Source: CBDDCX01 sp965226925 (GTDB taxonomy: Bacteria; Gemmatimonadota; Gemmatimonadetes; Longimicrobiales; Gaopeijiaceae). From it: 64,000 nt of DNA. The notes beneath the pieces were generated by a model. The model had not been told where the DNA came from and did no database searches. It saw nothing but the letters and a program-made list of their open reading frames with translations. Of this stretch, positions 1 through 9,359 are shown in pieces. The translations under genes and the position numbers were made by a program. Within the stretch, counting starts at the first letter, position 1. Every line of letters starts with the position of its first letter. The DNA is taken from positions 434,001-498,000 of the forward strand of contig CBDDEN010000010.1 in NCBI GenBank assembly GCA_965226925.1, in the 5' to 3' direction.

Positions 1-647
1 TGACCATCGAAGAGATCTCGCGCTACGATGATCGGGGACCGGCGTGGTACTGGAATACGATCACGCTCGGGGAGCACACGGGGACCCACTTCGATGCGCC
101 GATCCACTGGGTGACCGGCAAGGATCTGCCGAACAACGCTTGTGATACACTGCCGGCCGGCCGCTTCGTGGGTCCGGGCTGCGTCATCGACGTCACCCCC
201 GAGGTCACCGACGATCCCGACTTCCTTCTCACTCCGGCGCGGATCGAAGCGTGGGAGGAGGAACACGGTAGGATTCCCGCCGGGGCTTGGGTGCTGTTGC
301 GGACCGGATGGGGAAACAGAACCGACCCGGCCGACTTCCAGAATGTCGCCGAAGATGGTCCTCATACCCCTGGCTTCGCCAAGGAGGCTTCGGAGTTCCT
401 GGCACATGAGCGCGACGTGACCGGGGTCGGCGTCGAGACCATCGGAACGGACGCGGGACAGGCGGGGGGGTTCGAGCCGCCCTTCCCCAACCACACCATC
501 ATGCACGGTGCCGGCAAGCTGGGTCTGGCCAGCCTGTGTAATCTGGATCAGCTACCCGCCACGGGCTCCGTGATCGTTGCGGCGCCGCTGAAGATCGTGG
601 ACGGGAGCGGCAGTCCGCTCAGGGTGTTGGCACTGGTAGGGGCGTAA
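1..647 (+). CDS. Cyclase family protein (kynurenine-formamidase-like metal hydrolase), 5' partial
   Basis: The reading frame is open from base 3, so the gene begins upstream of the window. The motif HTGTHFDAPIH near base 100 is the metal-binding signature of the cyclase/kynurenine formamidase family (PF04199), which hydrolyses amide or lactone bonds with a bound divalent metal. Further family blocks are visible: W-E-x-E-H-G-R-I-P followed by a hydrophobic strand ending LRTGWG, and the late MHGAGKLGLASLCNLDQLP block. The C-terminus is complete. A paralogue with the same motifs lies at 26060-26890 and carries a lipoprotein signal, so this copy may also be exported, but its N-terminus is outside the window. 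The substrate cannot be told from sequence. Confidence 0.85.
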   Translation, partial: TIEEISRYDDRGPAWYWNTITLGEHTGTHFDAPIHWVTGKDLPNNACDTLPAGRFVGPGCVIDVTPEVTDDPDFLLTPARIEAWEEEHGRIPAGAWVLLRTGWGNRTDPADFQNVAEDGPHTPGFAKEASEFLAHERDVTGVGVETIGTDAGQAGGFEPPFPNHTIMHGAGKLGLASLCNLDQLPATGSVIVAAPLKIVDGSGSPLRVLALVGA

Positions 648-670
648 CCCGGCGTGTCGCTCCCCCCGAG

Positions 671-853
671 CTACGAAGGGAACTGCCAAGCAGCGATAAT
701 CAGCGCCCCGACCACGCCGACTACGATGCCGAAAAGGGCAACCTTGAGAGCATGAAGCACATGGCGCTTCTTCTTGCCTCGGCGTATCGCCATTTCGTAT
801 GCCCTGTAACGTCTTTCTCCCCGAGTAGTCGGCGAGATCGTCGTGGCGTCCAT
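671..853 (-). CDS. Small basic protein with one C-terminal membrane helix, unknown function
   Basis: A 60-residue reading frame starts at an ATG preceded by a good ribosome binding site (GGTGGAG, about 6 bases upstream). The N-terminal 35 residues are rich in Arg and Lys (RRGKKKRH). They are followed by a hydrophobic stretch of about 20 residues (ALFGIVVGVVGALIIAAW), which predicts a single-pass inner-membrane protein with the basic end in the cytoplasm. A longer form starting at 889 is possible but has a weaker start. I do not recognise a family. It is convergent with the cyclase and divergent from the acyl-CoA synthetase gene. Confidence 0.5.
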   Translation of the reverse strand: MDATTISPTTRGERRYRAYEMAIRRGKKKRHVLHALKVALFGIVVGVVGALIIAAWQFPS

Positions 854-1020
854 GATTCTCCACCCTGTTAGAGGAGCCGCCGACCACAATTGGTAGCAAC
901 GGCCATGCCACCCCGGATTTCCGCGTCAACGCTCGGCTTCCCGCTGGCGGAGCTACCGCGATTCCGGAAATAACTTCCTGATTCCCGTAACTTATTGCCC
1001 TTAAGGACCCTAAGGTCGAG

Positions 1021-2621
1021 ATGTCCTCTTCGTCAGACTCGGCAGGCAATGCTCCCTCGCGCGAACCCGGAATCATGCGGCGGACCCGCGCACGCCCGGA
1101 CCGGCTCGCGGTAGTTTCGGACGGCGAGGCCTTCACGTACGGCGATCTCCTGACGGCGGCGCGATATGTGGCCGAGTACCTGACCGCGGCGGTCCCGCTA
1201 GCGGATAGGGAGGCCCGCGACCAGGCCGGTCCGACCCTCCCCGATCTCGCCGAGGCCCGTGTCGCTTACCTGATTCCGCCCGGATTCCAGCACGTGGCGG
1301 TCCAGTGGGGAATCTGGAGAGCCGGAGGTGTCGCGGTCCCGTTGGCCGTTTCGCACCCCCCGCCCGAGCTCGCCCGAGTCCTCGACGACGCCGAGCCCGC
1401 CGCCGTGGTCGTTCACGAGACTCTGGCCGACCGCCTCATTCCCCTGGCGAAGGAGAGAGGCGTACCGCTTCTGGATGCCGAAACGCTCTGTGCCCACGTC
1501 GAGTCCAGCGCGGAGACGCCCTCCCTTCCCGACATCGCCCCGAAGCGGCGTGCCCTCATGATCTACACCAGCGGCACGACCGGCCGGCCGAAGGGCGTCG
1601 TCACGAGCCACGCCCAGATCGAGGCCCAGGTCGCCTGCCTCGTCGACGCGTGGGAGTGGACCCCCGCGGATCACATACTGCTGGTGCTGCCCCTCCATCA
1701 CGTGCACGGGATCATCAACGTCGTGACGTGCGCGCTGTGGTCGGGCGCGCGCTGCGAGATGCCGCCCCGCTTCGACGCCGTCGATACCTGGAAGCGATTC
1801 GCCCGAGGTGACATCACGCTCTTCATGGCCGTGCCGACGGTCTACGTGCGGCTCATCCGTGCCTGGGAGACGGCCGGTTCGCAAGGCCGCCGGCGATGGA
1901 GCGACGGGGCACGGAAGATGCGGCTCATGGTCTCGGGCTCGGCCGCCCTCCCCGTCGCCGTTCTCGAGCGCTGGCACGAGATCCCCGACCAGGTGCTGTG
2001 GAGCGGTATGGCATGACGGAGATCGGGATGGCCCTATCCAATCCCCTGTGGGGGGAGCGGCGAGCGGGCCTCGTGGGGCAGCCCATGCCCGGCGTGGACG
2101 TGAGGCGGGTCGACGACTCGGGGTCGGTGCTATCCGAGCCCACGACCCCGGGTGAGCTGGAGGTCCGGGGGCCGGGCGTCTTTTCGGAGTATTGGCGCCA
2201 CCCGGAAGAGACGGCGGCGGCGTTCCACGATGGGTGGTTTCGCACCGGCGACGTGGCGGTTGTAGAGGACGGCCACTACGGTCTCCTCGGCCGGATGTCC
2301 GTCGACATCATCAAGACCGGCGGCTACAAGGTGTCGGCCCTGCAGATCGAGGAGACGTTGAGGGAGCATCGAGAGGTCGCGGACTGCGCCGTCGTGGGCG
2401 TGCCCGACCCGGACTTGGGAGAACGTCTCTGCGGGGTCCTCGTCCCCGTCGGTGAAAACGCCGTCGACGCCGATGCGGTGCTCGCTTGGGCAAGGGACCG
2501 ACTCGCTCCCTACAAGGTGCCGGGAGAGGTCAAGATCATCGACCGAATCCCCCGCAACTCCATGGGTAAGGTGCAGAAACGCCAGTTGCAGGGTCTATTC
2601 GCTCCCGAGACCTCCGGATGA
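1021..2621 (+). pseudogene. matB: Malonyl-CoA synthetase-like acyl-CoA ligase, one frameshift
   Basis: The product belongs to the AMP-forming acyl-CoA synthetase superfamily. The P-loop-like motif YTSGTTGRPKG is encoded near 1562-1594, and the C-terminal domain contains the hinge region GRMSVDIIKTGGYKVS and the catalytic Lys in RNSMGKVQKRQ. The block ERYGMTEIGMALSNP is typical of malonyl-CoA synthetases (MatB and the ACSF3 type), which make malonyl-CoA from malonate, ATP and CoA. The gene is split: frame 1 ends at 2016 and the rest is read one frame over, with the shift near base 2000 just before ERYGMTE. One inserted base would restore about 533 residues, the usual length. The stop overlaps the start of the next gene (ATGA), so the two form an operon. 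The lesion may be real or a sequencing error. Confidence 0.8.
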
Positions 2622-3690
2622 ACGCCGTCCTCGACAATCTCCGCGAGTTCTGGCTCGTCCACGTGATGTTGGTGCTCTACACCGTGCTCCTCGCCTACCA
2701 CGCCTACGCCGGCCAGCAGCAGACCAAGGGGCTCGCCGACTACTACGTGGGAGGACGTGGGATGGGGGGGATCGCGCTGGGCCTCTCCTTCTTCGCCACC
2801 TACTCGAGCACCAACAGCTTCATCGGATTCTCCGGTCAGGCCCACGGATGGGGAGCGCCTTGGCTCCTCCTGGTACCCTTCGTGGTGGGCTTCTCCTTCT
2901 TCGCTTGGGCCGTGGTCGCGCCCCGGCTGCGGGTCTTCACGCGTTCCCTGGACTCCCTCACGGTGCCGGACTTCATCGGGTTTCGGTTCGAGAGCACCGC
3001 CGCCCGGTTCCTCGCGGCCATCATCGTGCTCTTCGCGAGCCTCTTCTACATGACCGCGGTCTTCAAGGGAATCGGGAATCTGCTGGAGACCTTCATGGAC
3101 ATCCCCTACAAGCTGTCCATCGCATTGGTCTTCATGGTGGTCATGTTGTACACGGCAGTCGGAGGCTTCATCTCCGTGGTCAAGACCGATGCCGTGCAGG
3201 GTATCGTCATGTCGCTGGCCGCCGTCCTGCTGTTTGCCGGCACGGTCGACGCAGCGGGCGGCCTCGGAGCCATCGAGCTCATCCGGCAAGCCCCTGAGAC
3301 GTCGCACCTGTTCACGTGGGGGGGCGGCGTCGCGGTGCCCACCCTGTTCGGCGTGCTCGTGGCCGGAACCATCAAGTTCGCCGTCGAGCCGCGTCAGCTC
3401 TCACGCTTCTAGGCCCTGGAGGGGGCGCAGGCCACGCGCACCGGCATGCTGGTGAGCACTCTCACCTTCACTGGCCGTCTACTCACTCATCGTTCCGGTG
3501 GGCCTCTATGCGCGACGGATAATCCCCGGTGCGTCGAGGAACGGACCTGATCGTGCCGACCCTCCTCGACGGAAGGGGGTGTTCTCGTCGTATGGGGGCC
3601 GCCTTTCTTGTGGTCGCCATGGTCGCCGCGGCGATGTCTTCGCTCGACAGCGTGCTCCTCGTGAGGTGCCCCCTGCGGTACCACTTCCTA
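2618..3690 (+). pseudogene. Sodium:solute symporter (SSS family), truncated and multiply damaged
   Basis: The intact first 264 residues contain repeated membrane helices and SSS-family features: the DYYVGGRGMGGIALGLSFFA segment, the TYSSTNSFIGFSG helix, and the VLYTAVGGFISVVKTDAVQG core. Translation stops at a TAG (3410-3412) inside EPRQLSRF-stop-AL, where the family normally has Tyr. Beyond this, recognisable SSS sequence continues in changing frames (LAVYSLIVPVGLYARRIIPG, then TDLIVPTLL, then MVAAAMSSLDSVLLV) until about 3690, where IS3 sequence begins. There are therefore at least one nonsense codon, several indels and loss of the 3' third. This is real decay rather than one read error. 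The overlap with the malonyl-CoA-synthetase gene suggests it once imported a dicarboxylate or related acid. Confidence 0.85.
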
Positions 3691-3757
3691 TGTTAGACCC
3701 CGAGCCATCGGTGGTCCCCGGAGTTCAGGGGCATCCTGAGGAACCAGGGCGATGGTT

Positions 3758-4499
3758 TTATCGTCTCTGGGGCGGGGGGTAGTCCGCCGGGGGCACGTGG
3801 GGTCGGACGGTATTGTACAGCCGCCTCCACTGCTCGACGAGTACCGTCGCCTCGGGCAGTGTGTAGAAGATCTCTCCGTTCAAGAACTCGTCTCTCAGTT
3901 TGCCGTTGAAGCTCTCGTTGTAGCCGTTCTCCCACGGACTGGCCCGGCGCGATGTAGAGGGTCTGGACCCGCAGCCTGGCCAGCCATCTCCGCACCAGTT
4001 TCGCCGTGAACTCTGGCCCGTTGTCCGAGCGCAGATGCTCGGGCGGACCGTGCCGAGCCGAGATCGGTGAGCACCTCGAGAACGTCGTGAGCTCGAGTCT
4101 TTCGACCGACCTTGATCGCCAGACACTGCCGCGTGTACTCGTCGAGCACGGTCAGAAGCTTCAGCGCACGGCCGTCATGGGTCCTCGTGCTTACGAAGTC
4201 GTAGGACCACACGTGATTCTTGTGCAGTGGCCTGAGCCGGATCGCACGAGATCGTTGAGCCACAACCGACCTCGTTTCGGTTGCCGTCTGGGCACGAGCC
4301 CCTGCCCGACGACTCAACAGATACGCTCCACACGCTTGTGGTTCACCTCCCAGCCCTCGATACGCAGCAGGTTCGTGATCTGGCGATACCCGTACCTGCC
4401 GAACCGGCTCGCCAACCGTATCACGTCCGTGCGTAGCGGTCGCCAGGTAGCTTCTTCACGCCGGCGCTGCGTCAGCGCGGCTGACCCAGTACGTGACAC
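3758..4499 (-). pseudogene. IS3-family transposase OrfB (DDE integrase), frameshifted
   Basis: Reading down the minus strand, three frames together reconstruct an IS3 OrfB. The first part (4499-4314) contains FGRYGYRQITNLLRIEGW and NHKRVERI. The second contains NHVWSYDFVSTRTHDGRALK with the first catalytic Asp and LTVLDEYTRQCLAI. The third contains SPWENGYNESFNGKLRDEFL, which carries the catalytic Glu region. At least two indels separate these blocks. In IS3 elements OrfB is normally expressed as an OrfAB fusion by a programmed -1 shift; the extra shifts here lie inside the catalytic core and are not of that kind. Confidence 0.8.
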
Positions 4500-4567
4500 G
4501 CGTGACGTTCACTCGGAACGAGTCGGCTGACGTACATGCAATCACGCACCTGCGTCGGGCTCGGGGC

Positions 4568-4847
4568 TCAGAAGTTTCCCTTGGTCGCTTCCTCCAGGAT
4601 CGCTTGTCGCACCGTCAGGTTCGCCACCGCTCGCTTTAGCCGTGCGTTCTCCTTCTCCAGCTCCTTGAAGCGTCGAGCTTGATCCACCTTCATCCCCCCG
4701 AACTCCTGCCTCCACCGGTAGACGTCTGCTCGCTGATCCCCAACTCCCGGCTCACCATCGAACACCGTTTTGCCGTTCGCCAGACCCACCTCCGCCTCTC
4801 TCAATGCCGTGATGATCTGCTCCGGCGTGTGTCGTCTGCCTACTCAT
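4568..4847 (-). pseudogene. IS3-family transposase OrfA (helix-turn-helix), with frame lesions
   Basis: The start ATG at 4847 follows a strong ribosome binding site (GGAGGAGGTC). The reading begins MSRQTTH, after which one frame shift is needed to continue with the conserved TPEQIITALREAEVGLANGK. A second stretch around 4735-4765 is out of frame: the standard sequence SRELGISEQT is visible in an alternative frame, and the normal frame resumes at YRWRQEFGGMKVDQARR. The end of the protein is the usual leucine-zipper-like ELEKENARLKRAVANLT. OrfA binds the element's ends. Confidence 0.75.
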
Positions 4848-4892
4848 TCTGACCTCCTCCCTGATACCTCGACGACATGCAGCGCATCCTGC

Positions 4893-6374
4893 ATGCCTGA
4901 GGCCACGTATCAGCGAGGTCACGTGGAGCTGGCAGACGGCGACGTTTTCGACCTGGAGGCCGGACTGGTCATGCGCACCGTGGGTGGCCAGGACGTGATC
5001 ATGTACTCGTTCAACGGCCAGTATCCCGGACCGGTGATCAAGGTCAAACAGCACTCCACCATCACGATCAATTTCACGAACAACATCGAGTTCCCTACGA
5101 CGCTCCGCTGGCACGGCATACGCGTGGAGAACCAGTACGACGGTGTGCCGGGCCTTACGCAGCGCCCGGTGCGGCCTGGCGACACCTTCGAGTACAAGGT
5201 GCGTTTCCCGGACGCGGGGACGTTCTGGTACCACCCCCATCAGCGTGAAGACGTCGCCCAGGATCTGGGTCTGTACGGGAACATCATCGTGGAGTCACCC
5301 GACGAGGATTATTACAGTCCCGTGAACCATGAGGTCATCCTGATCCTGGACGACATTCTCATGGACGCCTTGGGTCCCATACCGTGGGGCTTCCAGTCGC
5401 CCACGCACGTACTCATGGGTCGGTTCGGCAACGTCATGCTGGTGGATGGCAAGCCGAGCCATGAGCTGGCGGTGAAGAAGGGCGATGTGGTCCGCTACCA
5501 CCTCACCAACTCCTCGAACACGCGCATGTTCAACGTGTCGTGGGACGGCGCCCCGATTAAGCTGGTCGCCGGCGACCTAAGCAGGTTCGCGAAGGAGGTC
5601 ATGGTCGGGAGCGTGGTCATCGCCCCCGGTCAACGCTACGTCGTCGAGGTCAAGTTCGATGAAGCCGGTGACGCCGCCATGACCAGCCAGATCCAGGCGA
5701 TCAATCACTTCTTGGGTCAGTTCTACGCCTCGGTCGACACCCTGGGAACCGTGACCGTGGCCGACGAGGACACGGATGCCGACTACTCGGCGGCCTTTGC
5801 GTTGCTGAGGGAGCCGGCCGACGTCCGGGCGGACATCGACGCGATGCGCCCATACTTCGACCGGGAAGTGGATCACGAGCTCGAACTGACGCTCAATGCC
5901 CGCGGATTGCTCACACCGATCCAGCAGATGATGGCGATCGACACGTTTTACGTGCCACCGCTGGAGTGGAACGAGACGATGCCCATGATGAACTGGCTCG
6001 CGACGGGCCAAGAGGTGACGTGGATCCTCCCCGACAGGGCGACCATGTCGCCCGACCGTGAGGTGGGGCCGGCGAGAGGTTGGCGATTCAAGGAGGGGGA
6101 CGTCGTGAAGCTCCGACTCTTCAACAACCCCAAGTCGTTCCATCCGATGAACCACCCCATGCACCTTCACGGCCAACGCTTCCTGGTGCTGGAGCAAGAC
6201 GGGGTGCGGATGAACAGCCTGGTGTGGCGCGACACTGTCATCGTACCCGTTGGCGCCACCATGGACCTGTTGATCGAGATGTCCAACCTCGGGAACTGGA
6301 TGCTCAACTGCCAGATTCCGGAACACGTCGGGGCCGGCATGTCGATCTCGATGCAGGTGGACCCCGCCGGCTGA
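4893..6374 (+). CDS. Multicopper-oxidase-like protein, 5'-truncated, lacking several type 2/3 copper ligands
   Basis: Three cupredoxin-like domains are recognisable over about 490 residues: NGQYPGPVIKV and TTLRWHGIRVENQYDGVP (domain 1), FWYHPHQRED, and the C-terminal HPMHLHGQRFLVLEQDG with CQIPEHVGAGM. The type 1 copper ligands (His of HPM, Cys, His of PEH, Met) are all present. However, the usual HWHG is RWHG, and the usual H-C-H is N-C-Q, so three histidines of the trinuclear cluster are missing. The family is normally exported, yet no signal peptide precedes MPEATYQRGHVELADG, and IS3 sequence starts just upstream. The native start was probably lost with the insertion. The product may be an electron-transfer or structural relative (compare FtsP/SufI) rather than an oxygen-reducing oxidase. 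Confidence 0.8.
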   Translation: MPEATYQRGHVELADGDVFDLEAGLVMRTVGGQDVIMYSFNGQYPGPVIKVKQHSTITINFTNNIEFPTTLRWHGIRVENQYDGVPGLTQRPVRPGDTFEYKVRFPDAGTFWYHPHQREDVAQDLGLYGNIIVESPDEDYYSPVNHEVILILDDILMDALGPIPWGFQSPTHVLMGRFGNVMLVDGKPSHELAVKKGDVVRYHLTNSSNTRMFNVSWDGAPIKLVAGDLSRFAKEVMVGSVVIAPGQRYVVEVKFDEAGDAAMTSQIQAINHFLGQFYASVDTLGTVTVADEDTDADYSAAFALLREPADVRADIDAMRPYFDREVDHELELTLNARGLLTPIQQMMAIDTFYVPPLEWNETMPMMNWLATGQEVTWILPDRATMSPDREVGPARGWRFKEGDVVKLRLFNNPKSFHPMNHPMHLHGQRFLVLEQDGVRMNSLVWRDTVIVPVGATMDLLIEMSNLGNWMLNCQIPEHVGAGMSISMQVDPAG

Positions 6375-6409
6375 CGCCCGGCACCTCGCGCCGGGCATTG
6401 CGAGTCGGG

Positions 6410-6442
6410 AGAGGGCGCTCGGCCTCCGGCCGGGCGCCCTCT
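6410..6442 (+). terminator. Terminator-like hairpin after the multicopper oxidase gene
   Basis: A 15-base arm AGAGGGCGCTCGGCC pairs with GGCCGGGCGCCCTCT across a 3-base loop, with a single G-T wobble. A short T run follows (TTT). It lies 36 bases after the stop codon and before the next gene, as expected for an intrinsic terminator. Confidence 0.65.
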
Positions 6443-6559
6443 TTCGGTGACTCGGCCGGACGCTCGGTGACGAGTCGCCGACGGGGTGCGTGTCACCGGC
6501 AGGCCGCCTCGCGCGTTATCCATGGTAGACACGCCGCGACCGTGACACCCGAGGCATAC

Positions 6560-7072
6560 ATGGTTCGACGATCAGCCCTCACGCCGCAGTCGGCCCGGTG
6601 CCCCGCCCGGTGCCGATTCCGGCTCATTGCCGGGTCCATCGTGGCGGCCGGCCTCCTTGTCGGTTCGACGGCATGCGGAGACTCCACCGGTCCCGAGGTG
6701 AATCGCCTGAGCGAGCAGCGCTCGCTGTGGGAGGCTCAGGCCTTGGAGGACTACACGTACGACGTCCGGCGCCTTTGTTTTTGCCCATTCCGGGAGGATG
6801 GCGTTCGCTTGACCGTGATGGGTGGAGTCCTGACCGACGCCACTGATCTCGCGACCGGTGAGGCCTTGGCGCCCGACGAGGTGCAGTGGTACCTGACGGT
6901 CGACGGCCTCTTCGACCTGCTGCAGGACGCCTACGACCGGGACGCTCACCGAGTCGACGTCGTCTTCGACGCGGCCCGCGGGTATCCGACGAGCCTCTGG
7001 ATCGACTACTCGGAGATGATCGCGGACGAAGAGCTGGGCTTCACGCTCCTGAGCGAAGTACAGGCGCTCTGA
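6560..7072 (+). CDS. DUF6174-type putative lipoprotein
   Basis: The start ATG at 6560 gives a basic N-terminus, a hydrophobic core (IAGSIVAAGLLVG) and a lipobox ending in Cys (STAC-GDSTGP), so a lipidated, exported protein is predicted. The mature part contains the pattern ALEDYTYDVRRLCFCPF, followed by a strand-rich region and YPTSLWIDY near the end, which I recognise as the DUF6174 family. The function of this family is unknown. It stands alone between a terminator and the TRAP solute-binding gene. The 171-residue length is normal for the family. Confidence 0.7.
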   Translation: MVRRSALTPQSARCPARCRFRLIAGSIVAAGLLVGSTACGDSTGPEVNRLSEQRSLWEAQALEDYTYDVRRLCFCPFREDGVRLTVMGGVLTDATDLATGEALAPDEVQWYLTVDGLFDLLQDAYDRDAHRVDVVFDAARGYPTSLWIDYSEMIADEELGFTLLSEVQAL

Positions 7073-7202
7073 CCGAGCGGACCCCTGAGGTGATCGACCG
7101 GTCGCCGACGGGCCATTTGCCCAGGTGGGCCTCCACGGGTAGATCTTGGGGCGGCAGTACGGAGGCCCCCATTCCCGTCGACATCACGGAAATACACACA
7201 CA

Positions 7203-8327
7203 ATGAGCCCCATGAAGCGTCGCGAATTCGTGCGCAAGGCGACCCTCGGTGCTGCCGGCACCGGCGTTCTGGCCTCTTGCGGAGGCGATGAGTCTCAGAG
7301 CTCCGCCGGCGACTCCGTAGTGACCGGCCCTCGGGTGAGCTGGCGGCTGGCCTCCAGCTTTCCACCCAGCCTGGACATTCTCCACGGCAACGTCACCCAC
7401 CTGGCCGACCGGGTCGCGGCTCTGACCGGAGGGCGATTCACGATCCGCGTGTTCGCCGCAGGCGAGCTCGTTCCCGCCCTGCAGGTGATGGACGGAGTCG
7501 AATCCGGAACGGTTCAGGCAGGGTATACGGCCGACTACTACTACATCGGGAAGAACCCCGCCCTCGCCTTCGGCACCGCGATCCCGTTCGGAATGGCGAA
7601 CCGGCAGCGTGCCGCGTGGATGCATCACGCCGGGGGCCTGGAGCTGATGAGAGAGCTGTACTCCGACTTCGGCATCATCACGTTCGCGTGCGGCAGCACC
7701 GGGCCCCAGTTCGGTGGCTGGTTCCGGGAGCCGGTCGGCTCATTGGCGGACATGAGGGGCCTTCGCATGCGCATCCCCGGACTGGCCGGGGAGATCATGG
7801 CCCGTCTCGGCGTGAGCGTGCAGGTCCTCGCCGCGGCCGAGATCTACCCGGCGCTCGAGCGTGGAGCCATCGACGCCACCGAGTGGGTGGGTCCGCATGA
7901 CGACGAGAAGCTCGGGCTACACCGTATCGCGAAGAACTACTACATACCGGGCTGGTGGGAGCCGGGCGTCACGACCACCCTACAGGTCAGCCTCGACGCC
8001 TGGAACGACCTTCCCCCGGCATATCAGGAGGTTCTTGAAACGGCCTGCGAGGCGGCCAGCGTGCATACGCTGTCCCGCTATGACGTCGAAAACCCGCGCG
8101 CGCTGGCGCGACTCACGGCACAGGAGGGCGTTACGCTTCGGACCTTCTCGAACGAGATCCTCGAGGCGGCTTGGCGAGAGAGCAACGCCTACCTCGAGGA
8201 GCAGGCGGCGGCGGACGCCGGGTTCCGACGCGTCTACGAGTCGTGGCGCGACTTCAGGGCGGAGAGCTTCCGGTACTTCCGTGGCAACGAGCTGGAGTAT
8301 GCCAGGTTCGCGTTCCCGAAGGTGTAG
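7203..8327 (+). CDS. TRAP transporter solute-binding protein (DctP family)
   Basis: The N-terminus MSPMKRREFVRKATLG is a twin-arginine-like signal followed by LASCGG, a lipobox. The remaining 340 residues match DctP-type periplasmic binding proteins: WRLASSFPPSLDILHGN, then RIPGLAGEIMARLGVSVQVLAAAEIYPALERGAIDATEWVGP, here visible in shorter blocks, with the conserved Arg of the R-I-P segment that binds the substrate carboxylate. Such proteins deliver organic acids to a DctQM permease. The likely permease genes are at 9360-11227 on the other strand, so receptor and permease are not co-transcribed. ATG 7212 is an alternative start. Confidence 0.85.
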   Translation: MSPMKRREFVRKATLGAAGTGVLASCGGDESQSSAGDSVVTGPRVSWRLASSFPPSLDILHGNVTHLADRVAALTGGRFTIRVFAAGELVPALQVMDGVESGTVQAGYTADYYYIGKNPALAFGTAIPFGMANRQRAAWMHHAGGLELMRELYSDFGIITFACGSTGPQFGGWFREPVGSLADMRGLRMRIPGLAGEIMARLGVSVQVLAAAEIYPALERGAIDATEWVGPHDDEKLGLHRIAKNYYIPGWWEPGVTTTLQVSLDAWNDLPPAYQEVLETACEAASVHTLSRYDVENPRALARLTAQEGVTLRTFSNEILEAAWRESNAYLEEQAAADAGFRRVYESWRDFRAESFRYFRGNELEYARFAFPKV

Positions 8328-8331
8328 CGAC

Positions 8332-9237
8332 CTATCGGCCCTCTGTCAGGCTCCTGTAAACCAGAGTAACGAACCCTTCGGCCGACTCCTGCGTGGCTCC
8401 CCAAGCCGCGTCGAGATCGGCCGTAGGGCGGGCGGCCACGGCTTCTTCCTGCGTCTTGCCGTCTCGTACGAACTGAGCGACCCGGCTCCGCACGGTGCTG
8501 AGCATCTCGCGGTAGTCCCGCAGGTCCTCGCGAGTCGCCAAGTCCCCATGGCCGGGAATCAGTCGCGTGCTCGACCCGCTCATGCGGAGCACCAGGTCCG
8601 CCGCCGCGATGACACCGTCGACGTTGCCGCCGGAGTCCACGTCGATGAAGGGATACCGCCCCCTGAAGAACGTGTCGCCCATGTGGTAGATATCGGACCC
8701 GCGGTAGTGGATGATCACGTCTCCATCTGTGTGAGCGTGCTCGACGTGGAAGGCGTGGAGGTCCTCACCGTTCCAGTGGAACGTCATCGACTCATCGAAC
8801 GTGACGACCGGTAGGGCCGCTTCCAGAGCCTGCTGGCTTCGGCCCACGAGCTGGGCGAACTCGGCCGGATTCAACCGCTTGTAGACGTTGTCGTGGGCGA
8901 CGATGAGTGCGCCGTCCCCACCGAAATTCTCGTTGCCACCCGTGTGGTCGCCGTGCCAGTGGGTATTCAAGACCCACTTCACCGGCTGATCGGTCACGCC
9001 GGCGATCGCCGCCTTGATCTTCTCGGTGAGGGGCGCGAATTGATCATCCACGACGAAGGCGCCGTCCTCGCCCACGGAGAGGCCGATATTGCCGCCGCTA
9101 CCCATCAGCATGTAGACGCCGCCGCCCAAGGGAATCGTGCGGATCTCGACGGCGTACCAATCGCGTTGAGCGGTGAGGGGCATCGCCCACAGAACCGACA
9201 AGAGTAGCGTGCTGCGAGCAAAGGTGCGGGCGGACAT
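8332..9237 (-). CDS. Secreted metallo-beta-lactamase-fold hydrolase
   Basis: A 301-residue protein begins with a Sec signal peptide (MSARTFARSTLLLSVLWAMPLTAQ). The zinc-binding signature NTHWHGDHTGG is present, with downstream partners in FHVEHAHTDGD and LIPGHGD. This arrangement is that of the MBL superfamily as seen in B3-like and periplasmic hydrolase members. No specific substrate can be assigned; beta-lactam hydrolysis is only one possibility. It is convergent with the TRAP solute-binding gene, separated by 4 bases, and lies downstream of the TRAP permease genes on the same strand, with a 120-base gap. Confidence 0.8.
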   Translation of the reverse strand: MSARTFARSTLLLSVLWAMPLTAQRDWYAVEIRTIPLGGGVYMLMGSGGNIGLSVGEDGAFVVDDQFAPLTEKIKAAIAGVTDQPVKWVLNTHWHGDHTGGNENFGGDGALIVAHDNVYKRLNPAEFAQLVGRSQQALEAALPVVTFDESMTFHWNGEDLHAFHVEHAHTDGDVIIHYRGSDIYHMGDTFFRGRYPFIDVDSGGNVDGVIAAADLVLRMSGSSTRLIPGHGDLATREDLRDYREMLSTVRSRVAQFVRDGKTQEEAVAARPTADLDAAWGATQESAEGFVTLVYRSLTEGR

Positions 9238-9359
9238 GGATGCCTCCGGACGAGTCGGGACGGAACGGACGACCGCGAAGCTAGGTCGATCTCACCGTCC
9301 TTAGCCAGCCCACCGGCTCACCGCGATGGGGTGGCTACACACCGGCCCGGGCGGGGTCC

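Larger units (their letters stand above)
3700..4885 (-). mobile_element. Degenerate IS3-family insertion sequence
   Basis: An OrfA helix-turn-helix protein and an OrfB DDE integrase are encoded in the IS3 order on the minus strand, both broken by indels. The element separates a symporter remnant from a multicopper-oxidase gene that lacks its 5' end, so it marks a deletion or insertion breakpoint. I could not find convincing terminal inverted repeats or a target duplication; the ends given are approximate. Because the transposase frames are damaged, the copy is not expected to move by itself. Confidence 0.75.

Noticed and set aside
4568..4847. Programmed frameshifting in the IS3 element as explanation of the broken frames
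   Set aside because: The lesions are within OrfA and within the OrfB core, not at the OrfA/OrfB junction where the normal slippage site lies.
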